Source: Bacillus sp. Marseille-Q1617 (GTDB lineage: Bacteria; Bacillota; Bacilli; Bacillales; Bacillaceae_B). From it: a DNA stretch of 64,000 nucleotides. The notes beneath the pieces are model-generated. The model did not search any database. It was given only the letters and a program-made list of their open reading frames with translations, and was not told the origin of the DNA. Shown here piece by piece: positions 28,166 through 37,272 of the stretch. The stretch covers positions 620,001 through 684,000 of the forward strand of contig NZ_CAHJXM010000001.1 in NCBI RefSeq assembly GCF_903645295.1, given 5' to 3'. Numbering within the stretch: the first letter of the stretch is position 1; every line of letters starts with the position of its first letter. The position numbers and the translations under genes were made by a program.

Positions 28166-28195
28166 GGGCTGGCAAAAATGTTGTCAGCCTTTTTT
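28166..28195 (+). terminator. Rho-independent terminator
   Basis: GGCTGGCA pairs with TGTCAGCC and is followed by five T, ending the hxlR-type gene. Confidence 0.75.
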
Positions 28196-28319
28196 GTATG
28201 GGTTGGCACCCCTAGCTTAGTCCTCCTCGTCCACCTGATAGAACAAGGAAATCATTTTCCTGTGTCGAATTTTTCATATAGAGACAAAAATGATGCAGGT
28301 ACGAGAGGTTGAGAGGCTC

Positions 28320-29111
28320 ATGGGAAAAGGGAAACTCATAACGAAAATTCAAATGATAGAAGATTTGAAAGTATTAGGTTTGAAGAGGGGCATGACCGTC
28401 ATTGTGCATTCTTCTTTAAAATCAATCGGAAGGGTTATCGGGGGCCCTGTTTCGGTTATACTGGCATTGGAAGAAACCGTTGGTGCGGAGGGGAACATCG
28501 TGATGCCTACGCAGACCGAGCAGCTTTGTGACCCTGCTGAATATGGAAGCGGTTATACAGAGGAAGAGTTGAAGATCATCCGCGACAATATGCCGACGTA
28601 TCACCCGGATCTGACACCTACATGGTATATGGGCTTTATACCTGAGACATTCAGGAAACAGAATGAAGTCTACAGAAGCGCCCATCCCCACGCATCATTT
28701 TCTGCCTGGGGGAAAGACGCTCGATACATAACAGCACGCCATAGGATGGATTTCGCTTTAAATGAAAATTCGCCTCTGGGTAAAATGTATGAACTGGGTG
28801 GATATATCCTGTTACTTGGTGCACCCACAGATTCAAATTCTTCCCTCCACCTGGCGGAATACAGGCAGGAAAACACATTTATCAAAGAAAAAATATGGGA
28901 TGTAAAAGTGAAACAGGGTGAAGGGGAAGTTTGGACAACTTATCGGGACATCAACAATGAATCGGACGATTTTGATAAACTATTTGCCGATTTTGAGCGG
29001 GACACAAACGAAGTAATAGAAGGCAAGGTCGGTGAAGCAAGGAGTTATTTGATCCCGATGAGGAAGATGGTTGAGTATGCGGTTGGGTGGATGAATGAGA
29101 ATCGGCGGTGA
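28320..29111 (+). CDS. Aminoglycoside 3-N-acetyltransferase family protein (AAC(3)/YokD-like)
   Basis: The 263-aa protein fits the antibiotic NAT fold: VIVHSSLKSIGRVIGGPVSVILALEETVG, GNIVMPTQTEQ, THAHPHAS-like motif seen as RSAHPHASFSAWG, LLLGAPTDSNSSLHLAEYR. Relatives acetylate aminoglycosides, but chromosomal YokD-type members in Bacillus often lack clear resistance, so the substrate is open. ATG 28320 has AGAGGTTGA 7 nt upstream. Monocistronic. Confidence 0.85.
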   Translation: MGKGKLITKIQMIEDLKVLGLKRGMTVIVHSSLKSIGRVIGGPVSVILALEETVGAEGNIVMPTQTEQLCDPAEYGSGYTEEELKIIRDNMPTYHPDLTPTWYMGFIPETFRKQNEVYRSAHPHASFSAWGKDARYITARHRMDFALNENSPLGKMYELGGYILLLGAPTDSNSSLHLAEYRQENTFIKEKIWDVKVKQGEGEVWTTYRDINNESDDFDKLFADFERDTNEVIEGKVGEARSYLIPMRKMVEYAVGWMNENRR

Positions 29112-29476
29112 AAACGTGGATATCCCCCCTGGCTATGCAAATAGCCGATACCCAGAAAAAGGACAGGAAGTCATTGATAAAAACCGTTGCCACGCTGCTA
29201 CTCCTCTGCTACGATTATCTTACTCATAATAGAAACGGGGGTTTTTCTTTTGACAGCTTCAATGAGATTACGTTCCGATGATTCAATTGCGAATTGAATA
29301 TGTTTGGGGGCTCTGCCTTTGTTCAGGGCGATGGGATGGATCTGTCTGTCTTTAAGGAAAACCAATGTTTGATGGTTATCTTTTAAAAGAGGGGAGGAGT
29401 CTCCCTTCTTTTTTTGTTGCCTAAGAACAGGAATGAGCTTGGTTTTTTTCAACTTAATAGAAATGAGTGATGGGAT
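29112..29476. other. Intergenic region with one hairpin
   Basis: A good + strand terminator-like hairpin (GGGGAG-GAGT-CTCCC then TTCTTTTTTT) lies at about 29388-29418, 280 bp after the AAC(3)-like gene. A minus-strand open frame from 29596 to 29198 ends in a plausible sequence (KIIVAEE) but starts inside the MFS gene and contains the hairpin; it may be a gene remnant. Nothing else was recognised. Confidence 0.4.
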
Positions 29477-30724
29477 ATGGATATGGTCAAACACAATGAT
29501 AAGGAAAATTGGCTGAGGAATATCATTCTCTTCTTGAGCAGCCAGACGATTTCGCTGTTCGGATCTGCGCTGGTGCAGTATGCGATCATGTGGCATATCA
29601 CGTTGACGACGGAGTCCGGTCTGATGATGACATTGTTCATCATTTGCGGGTTTATCCCTACCTTCCTTTTATCCCCGGTTGCGGGTGTGTGGGCGGACAG
29701 ATATAACCGGAAGCTGTTGATCATGCTGTCGGATGGCCTGATCGCATTTTCGACGTTGATTCTCGCGATTCTCTTTATGGCGGGATATGATTCGATCTGG
29801 CTGCTGTTTGTCATGGCGGCGGTCCGTGCGCTAGGGACCGGTATTCAGACACCTGCCGTCGGGGCCATTTTGCCGCAGATTGTTCCGAAGGATAAATTGA
29901 CGAAGGTAAATGGGGTCAATGGGAGCATCCAGGCTGTCATCATGTTCGTGGCCCCGATGGTCAGTGCGGCATTACTCGCGATAGCGTCGATTGAAATCAT
30001 CTTTTTCATCGATGTGATCACGGCAGCGATTGCCATCTTCACATTGCTTGCATTCCTGAAGATTTCTGTGCATCAGAAGGCAGCGGATAAACAGACGGCA
30101 AGCTATTTCAGTGATTTCAAAGAAGGCTTGCAATACGTCAACAGCCACGGGTTCCTGAAGAAATTCTTCCTGTTCTTCGCGATTTTCTTCGTGCTGATGG
30201 CACCGGCTGCCTTTTTGACGCCGCTGCAGGTAGCACGAAGCTTCGGCGATGATATCTGGAGGCTGACCGCAATTGAGATCGCCTTCTCTGTCGGTATGAT
30301 GGCGGGAGGGGGGATCATTGCCTCATGGGGCGGATTCAAGAATAAGATCGCAACCATGACATTCGCAAGTTTGATTATGGGGTTCTGCACCTTAGCGCTT
30401 GGTGTTGCCCCGCTTTTCTGGATGTACCTGGTGTTCATGGTTCTATTCGGAATCGCCATGCCAATCTTTAATACACCGACGATGGTCTTGCTTCAGGAGA
30501 AGATTGAAGAAAACTATCTCGGAAGGGTTTTCGGTGTGATGGGTATGATCTCGACATCCATGATGCCGATCGGTATGCTGATCTTCGGTCCGATCGCAGA
30601 CATCATCGCCATCGAATGGCTCCTCATCGGAACCGGATTATTTACCATTCTGCTTTCCATCATGCTCGGCCGCGACCAAGTATTGATCGAAGCGGGGAAA
30701 CCCGTGGTGAGCACTGAAATGTAA
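29477..30724 (+). CDS. MFS transporter, macrolide-efflux-like
   Basis: The 415-aa protein has about 12 membrane segments. The N-terminal half carries the MFS motif A in GVWADRYNRKLLIML and SLFGSALVQYAIMWHIT, typical of the MefA/MFS_3 efflux group. It probably exports a hydrophobic compound by proton antiport; substrate unknown. A second in-frame ATG lies at 29483, and the ribosome binding site is weak (GATGGGA). Monocistronic with a terminator at 30734. Confidence 0.85.
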   Translation: MDMVKHNDKENWLRNIILFLSSQTISLFGSALVQYAIMWHITLTTESGLMMTLFIICGFIPTFLLSPVAGVWADRYNRKLLIMLSDGLIAFSTLILAILFMAGYDSIWLLFVMAAVRALGTGIQTPAVGAILPQIVPKDKLTKVNGVNGSIQAVIMFVAPMVSAALLAIASIEIIFFIDVITAAIAIFTLLAFLKISVHQKAADKQTASYFSDFKEGLQYVNSHGFLKKFFLFFAIFFVLMAPAAFLTPLQVARSFGDDIWRLTAIEIAFSVGMMAGGGIIASWGGFKNKIATMTFASLIMGFCTLALGVAPLFWMYLVFMVLFGIAMPIFNTPTMVLLQEKIEENYLGRVFGVMGMISTSMMPIGMLIFGPIADIIAIEWLLIGTGLFTILLSIMLGRDQVLIEAGKPVVSTEM

Positions 30725-30733
30725 GGCGTAAGG

Positions 30734-30764
30734 AGAGAGCTGTCATAGCGGCGGCTCTTTTTTT
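30734..30764 (+). terminator. Rho-independent terminator
   Basis: AGAGC pairs with GGCTCT across TGTCATAGCGGC and is followed by seven T. Confidence 0.7.
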
Positions 30765-30832
30765 GTGAAGGAAAAACAGGAAGGAAAGAGAATACTAATA
30801 CTAAACGGGAAACTGATAAGGAGGACTTGGAT

Positions 30833-31801
30833 ATGAAAGCGGAAATGACACAGGAAAGCGAATTGCCGAAGATAAGCAAGCCTGCGGAACGCGGGCTTCG
30901 TAACGCAGGATTTAACAGGATGGAGCAGTTTACCGAAGTGACGGAAAACGATATCTTGAAGATCCATGGGGTCGGACCGAAAGCTGTGAGGATTTTGAAG
31001 GAGGCTCTTGGCGAGAAGGGGCTGTCGTTTATGGGAAATAAGAAGGGCAGCATCGACGAAGCAGTGGTGAACGAAGCCAAGGGAATGGACAATCTGGATG
31101 CCGAAACGGTGATGCAGGAACTTGAAGCGCTCGGCAAGGAACGGATGAAAAAGATGTACATATCCAATGGGGCGAAGGAACCGTTGTTTGGCGTTGCGAC
31201 CGGTGCGATGAAGCCGATTGTGAAAAAAATCAAGATCAATCAGGAGCTGGCGGAAGAACTGTACGCTACCGGAAACTACGACGCCATGTACTTCGCAGGC
31301 ATCATCGCCGATCCGAAGGCCATGACCGAAGCGGATTATGACCGCTGGATGGACGGGGCTTATTTTTATATGCTGTCGGATTATGTAGTGGCTGTGACGC
31401 TTGCTGAATCAGATATTGCGCAGGAAGTTGCCGATAAATGGATCGCGAGTGGTGAAGAGCTGCGGATGTCGGCTGGGTGGAGCTGCTACTGCTGGCTGCT
31501 GGGGAATCGTAAGGATCATGAATTTTCCACGGAAAAGCTTGAGGGTATGCTTGAAAAAGTCAAAGAGACCATCCATGATGCTCCAGAACGGACGAAATCC
31601 GCGATGAATAATTTCGTGTACACAGTCGCGGTTTCCTATGTCCCGCTACATGAGAAGGCGGTCGGGATTGCGGAGGAGATCGGACCGGTGGAGATGAAGC
31701 GGGACGGGAAGAAGACCAGTGTTTTGAAGGCTTCTGAAGATATTCAGAAGATGGTTGACCGGGGGAAGGTTGGGTTTAAGCGGAAGTATGTGCGGTGTTA
31801 A
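30833..31801 (+). CDS. Helix-hairpin-helix / DNA alkylation repair fusion protein
   Basis: The first 65 residues form a helix-hairpin-helix-like module (GLRNAGFNRMEQFTEVTEND then ILKIHGVGPKAVRILKEAL), like the RNA polymerase alpha C-terminal or DNA-ligase HhH fold. From about residue 90 the protein resembles AlkD-type DNA alkylation repair HEAT-repeat enzymes (NGAKEPLFGVATGAMKPIVKKI, YDAMYFAGIIADPKAMTEADYDRW, WSCYCWLLGNRKD). AlkD relatives excise bulky or cationic alkylated bases. ATG 30833 has AAGGAGG 8 nt upstream. Some acidic residues needed for catalysis cannot be assigned by eye. Confidence 0.8.
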   Translation: MKAEMTQESELPKISKPAERGLRNAGFNRMEQFTEVTENDILKIHGVGPKAVRILKEALGEKGLSFMGNKKGSIDEAVVNEAKGMDNLDAETVMQELEALGKERMKKMYISNGAKEPLFGVATGAMKPIVKKIKINQELAEELYATGNYDAMYFAGIIADPKAMTEADYDRWMDGAYFYMLSDYVVAVTLAESDIAQEVADKWIASGEELRMSAGWSCYCWLLGNRKDHEFSTEKLEGMLEKVKETIHDAPERTKSAMNNFVYTVAVSYVPLHEKAVGIAEEIGPVEMKRDGKKTSVLKASEDIQKMVDRGKVGFKRKYVRC

Positions 31802-31807
31802 TTTGAT

Positions 31808-31850
31808 GGGGGCTGTTCCTGGTACACTGAGTCGGGAACGGTCCTTTTTA
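31808..31850 (+). terminator. Likely terminator
   Basis: GTTCC pairs with GGAAC within a larger imperfect stem, followed by TCCTTTTTA, just after the alkylation repair gene. Confidence 0.6.
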
Positions 31851-31875
31851 TATGTAGTGTGGGATCGGTTTGGTT

Positions 31876-32040
31876 CGATGATAACGGATTGAATTTGATA
31901 ATAACGTGCCTGGATCGATCACATCACAACATTATCGATGATTGAGATGGGCAGTTTTCATGAGTTCGATAATAAAGTTTCGTTTTTCGATAATAAATCT
32001 TTTGATTTCTATAAAAAAATGTAAGATTTCGATAATAAGT
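31876..32040. repeat. Intergenic array, family B (copy 2)
   Basis: Motif CGATAATAA recurs at 31967, 31988, a degenerate CTATAAAAA at 32009, and 32030, exactly 21 bp apart; earlier weaker units lie at 31876, 31896 and 31936. It sits between convergent genes. Open frames here translate into low-complexity Tyr-Tyr-Arg-rich peptides and are not genes. Confidence 0.75.
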
Positions 32041-32210
32041 GAGAGGCAGTGTACGAGTTGGTAGTTGATTTTGTGTGATTTGGTGAGGTAAAGGCTCAAT
32101 ATTCATAAATGGCTAGATAGTTAGCTGCTGCGAAGGGTTTTCTGGCAATAATCGGTTATAATATTGAGTTTTTTCTTGAAAAAAGATGGTTTTTTGCTTG
32201 AAGATGAAAT

Positions 32211-32244
32211 AAGGGCTTGAACTCTTTTAAAGAGTTCAAGCCCT
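32211..32244. terminator. Bidirectional terminator of the MFS gene
   Basis: AGGGCTTGAACTCTTT pairs almost perfectly with AAAGAGTTCAAGCCCT; the minus strand then runs into TTATTTCATC. It ends the minus-strand MFS gene. Confidence 0.85.
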
Positions 32245-32278
32245 GTATCATTAAAACCGTTAATCATAAACTTCCGTG

Positions 32279-33580
32279 CTATCTTCCGGCTTGCTTCGAA
32301 CCCACAAGAAACCAGACCATCGCCGGAATGAGTATCAGAGAAATAACTCCCCCTCCGATGGAAAGGGCCGGATAGCTGGAAAACGCAACGATGACGCCTG
32401 ACAGCACACCGCCGGAAGCCCCGGCCAATGCAACGAAGACGTCCACGGATCCTTGAGTTTTTGCGCGGGTGGCAGGGTCTGTCGAGTCGACAAGGATCGC
32501 AGTTCCGCTGATCAGTCCGAAGTTCCAGCCGAGTCCGAGAAGGGCGAGCGCAATCGCAAGGCCGACGATTGAATCTGTCGGTGCCACCGCTGCAAGGATC
32601 CCTGCAGCCAGAAGCGTTAGGGCTGACGCCAGGACCATCGGCATCCGCCCGATTTTGTCAACCAGGATTCCAGTGACAAGAGACGGCAGGTACATCGCAC
32701 CGATATGGATGCCGATGATGAGACCGATGGCCGTCAATCCATGGCCGTGGTGGCCCATATGAACAGGGGTCATCGTCATGACGGCGACCATGACGATCTG
32801 AGTTAAGATCATCACGGTTGATCCCAGGAATATGCCTCGTTTGTTCTTCTCGGTAGAAGCGGTCGCTTCAGCAGCAGTGCCACCGCCTGCAGATTTCAAT
32901 GGAACAGAGAGAGCTTTTGCCACGATATATGGATCCGGGCGCATCAAGATAAAGATGACAATCCCGGCAAGGGTGTAGGCCGCAAATGCCAGAATGAACG
33001 GGCCTCCGAGTGGCGGGATGCCGATCGATTCAGCAAATCTGCCCATCACATCAACCAGGTTGGGGCCTGCAACCGCCCCGAATGTTGTGGATACCATGGC
33101 AAAGCTGACCGCAGTGGCCCGTTGTGAAGGCTTGGCCAAGTCCGTACCTGCATAGCGGGTCTGTAAGTTCGTGGCCGTACCCGCGCCGTAGATCAGGAGC
33201 GAGACGAACAGAAGGGTAATGGAATTCGTGACAGCCGCTGCGACGGCGCCGACTGCCCCGATGCCTCCTATGATGAAACCGATGGAAAGGCCGATCCGTC
33301 TTCCATATTTTTGTGACACTCGTCCGACAAAGAGGGCGGCCCCGGCTGAACCGAGAGTGAACAAGGCGATCGGCACACCGGAAAAACTGTCCGTCCCGAG
33401 CATATCCTGAGCGAGAAGTGCTCCCACCGTAATGCCGGCAGCAAGACCGGCGCCTCCAAAGACCTGCGCGATCATGATGATGATCAATGTTTTTTTATAG
33501 AGAGCCTGCTGATGTTGAGAAGAATCCTGACACCTTGTGATGGCTTCTTCATTTGTTGCAAAATTAGCATTTGTCTTCAT
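32279..33580 (-). CDS. MFS transporter, drug-efflux-like
   Basis: The 433-aa protein has about 12 membrane segments with a long cytoplasmic loop of low complexity in the middle (SAGGGTAAEATASTEKNKRG). MFS motif A appears as GRVSQKYGRRIGLSIGF and its repeat as GILVDKIGRMPMVLAS. A His-rich MGHHGHG stretch follows the loop and could touch metal or pH sensing, which is only a guess. AGGATG lies upstream of the ATG. A palindrome at 33668 may be its operator. Confidence 0.85.
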   Translation of the reverse strand: MKTNANFATNEEAITRCQDSSQHQQALYKKTLIIIMIAQVFGGAGLAAGITVGALLAQDMLGTDSFSGVPIALFTLGSAGAALFVGRVSQKYGRRIGLSIGFIIGGIGAVGAVAAAVTNSITLLFVSLLIYGAGTATNLQTRYAGTDLAKPSQRATAVSFAMVSTTFGAVAGPNLVDVMGRFAESIGIPPLGGPFILAFAAYTLAGIVIFILMRPDPYIVAKALSVPLKSAGGGTAAEATASTEKNKRGIFLGSTVMILTQIVMVAVMTMTPVHMGHHGHGLTAIGLIIGIHIGAMYLPSLVTGILVDKIGRMPMVLASALTLLAAGILAAVAPTDSIVGLAIALALLGLGWNFGLISGTAILVDSTDPATRAKTQGSVDVFVALAGASGGVLSGVIVAFSSYPALSIGGGVISLILIPAMVWFLVGSKQAGR

Positions 33581-33667
33581 CTGTGATTCATCCTATTCAG
33601 GTATTTTAGTGAATTGAGTATATCAATCTTTTAATCTCTAATGAATGTATGAAAGTCTATTTAATTA

Positions 33668-33685
33668 TATACCTAAGTAGGTATA
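33668..33685. promoter_or_regulatory. Putative operator upstream of the MFS gene
   Basis: TATACCTA and TAGGTATA are perfect 8-bp arms separated by AG, 88 bp before the MFS start codon. Such palindromes are bound by MarR, HxlR or TetR repressors; no such gene is adjacent. Confidence 0.45.
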
Positions 33686-33860
33686 GAGGGAAGGCATGAA
33701 TTTTGGGGCTGTCTCCATGTACAGGAATGGAGAGGCAAGGGGCATAGTGGCTCATGGGGGCAGGTCCCGTGATTCGTATTCAAGATGGAACAGGGGGACA
33801 TTTCAACTGGTCGTTTTACAGGTGAGATCTGGTGCCAATCCAGTTTAGAATCATTATCAG

Positions 33861-33973
33861 AAGATCATAAAATTTGAATTAGAATCGTATTTTTGAAAAA
33901 AGGATCATAAATTCCGAAAGAGGATTGTATTTTTTGTCGAAGGGATCATAAATTCCCAAATAGGATCATATCG
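33861..33973. repeat. 20-bp-period array, family C (copy 1)
   Basis: Units such as AGGATCATAA, AGAATCGTAT and AGGATTGTAT start at 33861, 33881, 33901, 33921, 33942 and 33962. ATAA and GTAT endings mostly alternate. It is preceded by GAATCATTATCAGA, also found before copy 3, and followed by a tail (33975-34105) also found after copy 2. Confidence 0.85.
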
Positions 33974-34166
33974 TGCTTCCCGGTCACTTTCAATCGGTCT
34001 TATCCAGGAAAATCGAACCCTATTAGTCTTCTTCACTCTGTTTTTAGCTTATTCTTCATCGTTAGCCTTATCTTTTCAGTTAAAAAAGACAAATTTATTC
34101 TTTTAGGTGCCAGGTGAATCATGGTACCTGGCCCCCTGGCACGCTCCTTTAGTCCGCCCCCTTCTC

Positions 34167-34219
34167 AGGCCCGTCCCGCGTTACGGTAAAGTTTTACCGC
34201 AGCGAGGGACGGGCCTTTT
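34167..34219 (+). terminator. Orphan terminator, copy 2 of a repeated hairpin
   Basis: AGGCCCGTCCC pairs with GGGACGGGCCT with an inner TACGGTAAA/TTTTACCG tip and a T-run. It is nearly identical to 23777-23830 but no plus-strand gene lies just upstream, so it behaves as a dispersed repeat. Confidence 0.75.
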
Positions 34220-34296
34220 TGCGTTAGGTACTTAATGTTAGAATAAAGGATTATAATGAAAGTAGATTTTAGTATAAAGAGAAAGGGAAGGGGAGT

Positions 34297-35028
34297 ATGT
34301 TTGATTTTAATTATGCAGCCGACGCTGTATCTGTAGGGATGAACCTAGCGGCATGGGTGCTCATCGGGTTGGCGGCTTTTAGGATTTATAAAAGACAGCA
34401 GGTGAAACCAAAAGTATGGAAGATTGCTGTTGTTATAGTGGCTGGTCTGATTTCTTTCTCGATAAATTGGGAGCTGAAAGGGACTCTGGTGAAGATCCCT
34501 ATTCTGCCTCTTGGTGTATGGGGGTTGTATGGAATTTTGAAGAGGAAAGAAGACAGGTGGGATCATTACCGGTCGTTTGCGTGGCTTGGATTTGCCGGGA
34601 ATTTCGTTTTTTTGGCGGCAGCATTGATTTCGATCCCGTTTTATGCGATGGTGTATCCTCCACATGATGCATCGACGCATATAGCAGATGCGGGTGACGC
34701 TTCGATTGCCCATACTCATCCATCAGGAGAAGAGGGTGTGGTCCTCGATAAAGGTAGATTAGTAGATCAGCTGACATCCATGAAGCAGGAAAAAGTGGTA
34801 AGTGATGTGTGGTATGAAGAGATGTATCACCAATCGGATGGCTATCGGAACAAGAATGAGCGGTTTCCTTATCAGCTGCTGGGAACTTCACCTAAGTGGG
34901 GGAGCGGGATGTACCCGGTCATCTATGTGGAAAGAGACGGGAGAGGTATTCTGATTACGACCTCTCGTGATCAATTGTATTTTAGGTCCAATGATTCGAT
35001 CCTTATGAAGGAGGAGGTGACGAGGTGA
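34297..35028 (+). CDS. Uncharacterised membrane protein
   Basis: The 243-aa protein has about four membrane segments in the first 130 residues (including WVLIGLAAFRIY, WKIAVVIVAGLISFSINW, ILPLGVWGLYGIL and FVFLAAALISIPFYAMV) and an outward C-terminal domain with a VLDKGRLVDQLTSM helix and VIYVERDGRGILITTSRDQLYF strands. No family was recognised. GAAGGGGAGT precedes the ATG. It overlaps the next gene by 4 nt, so the two are translationally coupled. Confidence 0.7.
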   Translation: MFDFNYAADAVSVGMNLAAWVLIGLAAFRIYKRQQVKPKVWKIAVVIVAGLISFSINWELKGTLVKIPILPLGVWGLYGILKRKEDRWDHYRSFAWLGFAGNFVFLAAALISIPFYAMVYPPHDASTHIADAGDASIAHTHPSGEEGVVLDKGRLVDQLTSMKQEKVVSDVWYEEMYHQSDGYRNKNERFPYQLLGTSPKWGSGMYPVIYVERDGRGILITTSRDQLYFRSNDSILMKEEVTR

Positions 35029-35768
35029 CAAAAGGGAAAAAGAAAAGGTTAGCGTTTGGAATCATTATCTTTTTGCTGGCTGGTACTCTAGCAATCTATT
35101 GGTTTTATTTTTCACCTCCTTCACCTCTTCCTGGGAATGAGCAGATGGTGAAGGAGATCAATGAATTGCTTCCGGAAGCGGATGCCGATGAGATTCAGGA
35201 GACGATTAGGATTGATGATAAGCATGCTGTGGCACCTTTTAAGTCAAAAGAGGGAAGATATAGTGTCAGCAATTGGGTCTGGAAACAGCGTGAATGGAAG
35301 CTTGGTAAAGTACGGACAGCAGGTGAGCCAAAGATATGGAAAATCTATCCCGATGATCCGGCGACTTATCGCATCGTATGGAATATCGATCCGGCAGAAG
35401 ACAGGGTAGATACATTGAATTACTTTTTTATCAGGGAAAGGTATTATTCCATTTCAGGTACGAAGCATCATTACGATCCGAGTATCCAGATGAAAAAGGA
35501 AGTCTCTTTTCAGGAGAATCCATATGGGGTCATGAAGCTGCCGGAAGATTGGATTGCTGTGATGGAAGCGATGGCTGAGGAGCTGGGGCAGGGGTCATCA
35601 TTTATTGATGATTTTAACCCTCAGCCTTATTTGAGCTTTGGCTGGATCCCGCTTGATGAAAATGGTGAGGACTTCTTTCCAGAAAGTGCGGTGAATGGAT
35701 CGAGCTTTCAGAATGGGAATATTCCTGAAGAGCATATGAGGCTGCTTAATGTCGGGGAGGTTGAGTGA
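35025..35768 (+). CDS. Uncharacterised membrane-anchored protein
   Basis: The 247-aa protein has one N-terminal membrane segment (LAFGIIIFLLAGTLAIYWFYF) and an extracytoplasmic domain rich in Trp, Tyr and acidic residues. No family was recognised. Start GTG 35025 overlaps the upstream stop (GTGA) and has AAGGAGGAGGTGACG before it, a very strong ribosome binding site. The coupling suggests a two-subunit membrane complex. Confidence 0.7.
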   Translation: MTKGKKKRLAFGIIIFLLAGTLAIYWFYFSPPSPLPGNEQMVKEINELLPEADADEIQETIRIDDKHAVAPFKSKEGRYSVSNWVWKQREWKLGKVRTAGEPKIWKIYPDDPATYRIVWNIDPAEDRVDTLNYFFIRERYYSISGTKHHYDPSIQMKKEVSFQENPYGVMKLPEDWIAVMEAMAEELGQGSSFIDDFNPQPYLSFGWIPLDENGEDFFPESAVNGSSFQNGNIPEEHMRLLNVGEVE

Positions 35769-35835
35769 GGCAGGGCGTGGGAACAGGTCCCGCGTCCGAG
35801 GGAGCGGGGGATCATCTGTGCCATTGTTCTTCCTG

Positions 35836-36551
35836 TTAGGTTATGTCATTCAACCACTCTACCAAATCCCCAACCATCTCAGCAGTAAAAATATGATTCA
35901 CACCGCTATGAATCTTGAATTTCACATGTGTTCTTTTTTCTCTTTCCATCAGGTACCGGTAATAGTCTTTCTGTCCCTCGATCGAAATGATTTCATCAGC
36001 GTCCCCATGAATAAGGAGGACGGGGGAGGTGCAGTTTATTCTTCCTATCGGGTCGTACCTTCTTAATTTCTCCTCATCTTGATATGAAATTTCTCCACGG
36101 TCATCCTTTTCTCTGAATAGCTTTTCGGCCAAAAGAAACGACCCGGATCCATTGATATTGGCGAGCCCGGAAAGACAGGATTCACGGGCGAAGATTCCAT
36201 TTGCGATGAACCCTCCCATGGAACTTCCGGCTACCACGATATCTTCTCGATGCAGCCCCAGGGCAGTGACGAAGTCATCAAACTCATCGATGCTTTCAAA
36301 GATTGTTTGCCAGAAATAATGCTGCGTAGTTTCCCGGTCGAAATGGTTTTCCAGCACTCTCTTGTATCGTGGAAGATGATTTCTGGAAGGATGACTTGAT
36401 ATCCTTCTTTTGATAATTTTATTGCTGCATCCTCGTATCCTGTGGCCGACCCGCCCCAGCCGTGATAGATAATGACTGTTTTATAATGATGGACTTTTTC
36501 GGCGGGTGGGGTGGAGTAGTATTTGAACTTGTTGATGATATGGTGCTGCAT
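35836..36551 (-). pseudogene. Alpha/beta hydrolase (YitV-like esterase), frameshifted
   Basis: Two minus-strand frames together give one hydrolase of about 235 aa. The first (36551 down) holds the start, TVIIYHGWGGSATGYEDAA (oxyanion region) and PEIIFHDTR; the second holds VLENHFDRE, the nucleophile motif VAGSSMGGF, LIHGDADEII (Asp) and GVNHIF (His). The frames meet at about 36362-36372, in an AGAGAG run where one extra AG would explain the shift. All catalytic residues survive, so the break is recent, or is a sequencing error. Confidence 0.8.
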
Positions 36552-36598
36552 GATATTCCTTCCTTCCTATGCATAAGGGGGTTGTCCCCGTAATCTTT

Positions 36599-37078
36599 TT
36601 AAAAAATGATCGTATCACCAAGAATAAACAATGCAGGAATCATGGCCAGTAATAGAACTCCTGTAACAACCGTGGAAATGAAAATTTCCTTTCTGGTAAT
36701 GAGATTTATCGTATGTAATCTGTAAAGGATCATGCTATTGATAGGTATGTCTAAAAGTAAGCCTGTAGCAAGGCCCGGAGCGTAGGTTTTTGTCACAATG
36801 GCGGCGATTAAATGCGGAAAAATGGCATTTACTATCATAGACCCTAAAAATCCAATGAATGCCCGCTTCATAAATACAGAGTTGGGGAAACGTACATAAA
36901 GAAACGAAACGAGATAGGCAAGGACAGTAATGATCAGTACCGCAAAGTGAAATTCGTCTTGCGTTACGGGCTTTTGCATGGATAACCCCTTTTGAGACCA
37001 CCCCGGCAGCCACAAGGCTTCCTCGATATTATGGAGTGTGATGGCCAAGCAAAAGAAGATGGCATAATAGTTTTTCAT
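36599..37078 (-). CDS. HXXEE domain membrane protein
   Basis: The 159-aa protein has the LHNIEEALWLPGW motif that names the HXXEE family, followed by four to five membrane segments (FAVLIITVLAYLVSFLYV, AFIGFLGSMIVNAIFPHLIAAIV, TGLLLDIPINSMILY, FISTVVTGVLLLAMIPALFIL). Function is unknown. ATG 37078 is preferred, with GGAGG 8 nt upstream, over an upstream in-frame ATG. It is next to the frameshifted esterase but has no evident link to it. Confidence 0.75.
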   Translation of the reverse strand: MKNYYAIFFCLAITLHNIEEALWLPGWSQKGLSMQKPVTQDEFHFAVLIITVLAYLVSFLYVRFPNSVFMKRAFIGFLGSMIVNAIFPHLIAAIVTKTYAPGLATGLLLDIPINSMILYRLHTINLITRKEIFISTVVTGVLLLAMIPALFILGDTIIF

Positions 37079-37272
37079 GATCCCGGCCTCCAAACTATTA
37101 TTCATTTCCAAGAGGTTAGCCACAGAAACGGTTGGTAAGCTCTATAACCATAATATTACATATGGTTATTGAAAAGTAGATTGTATCTAACAAAAGATGA
37201 TTCAACGGGAGCCTAGTGCTAAACGAATATGAATCTATTTGTTTATTTTAAACCAGAAAACAACCCCTTACC

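Noticed and set aside
29198..29596. Minus-strand frame ending KIIVAEE
   Set aside because: It starts inside the MFS gene and crosses a plus-strand terminator hairpin; no start or family could be supported. Kept only as a possible remnant in the intergenic note.
31924..32106. Small protein rich in Tyr-Tyr-Arg repeats in the family B array (also at 6792-7040)
   Set aside because: The translation is simply the array read in frame; there is no ribosome binding site and the frame is not the same in the other copy.
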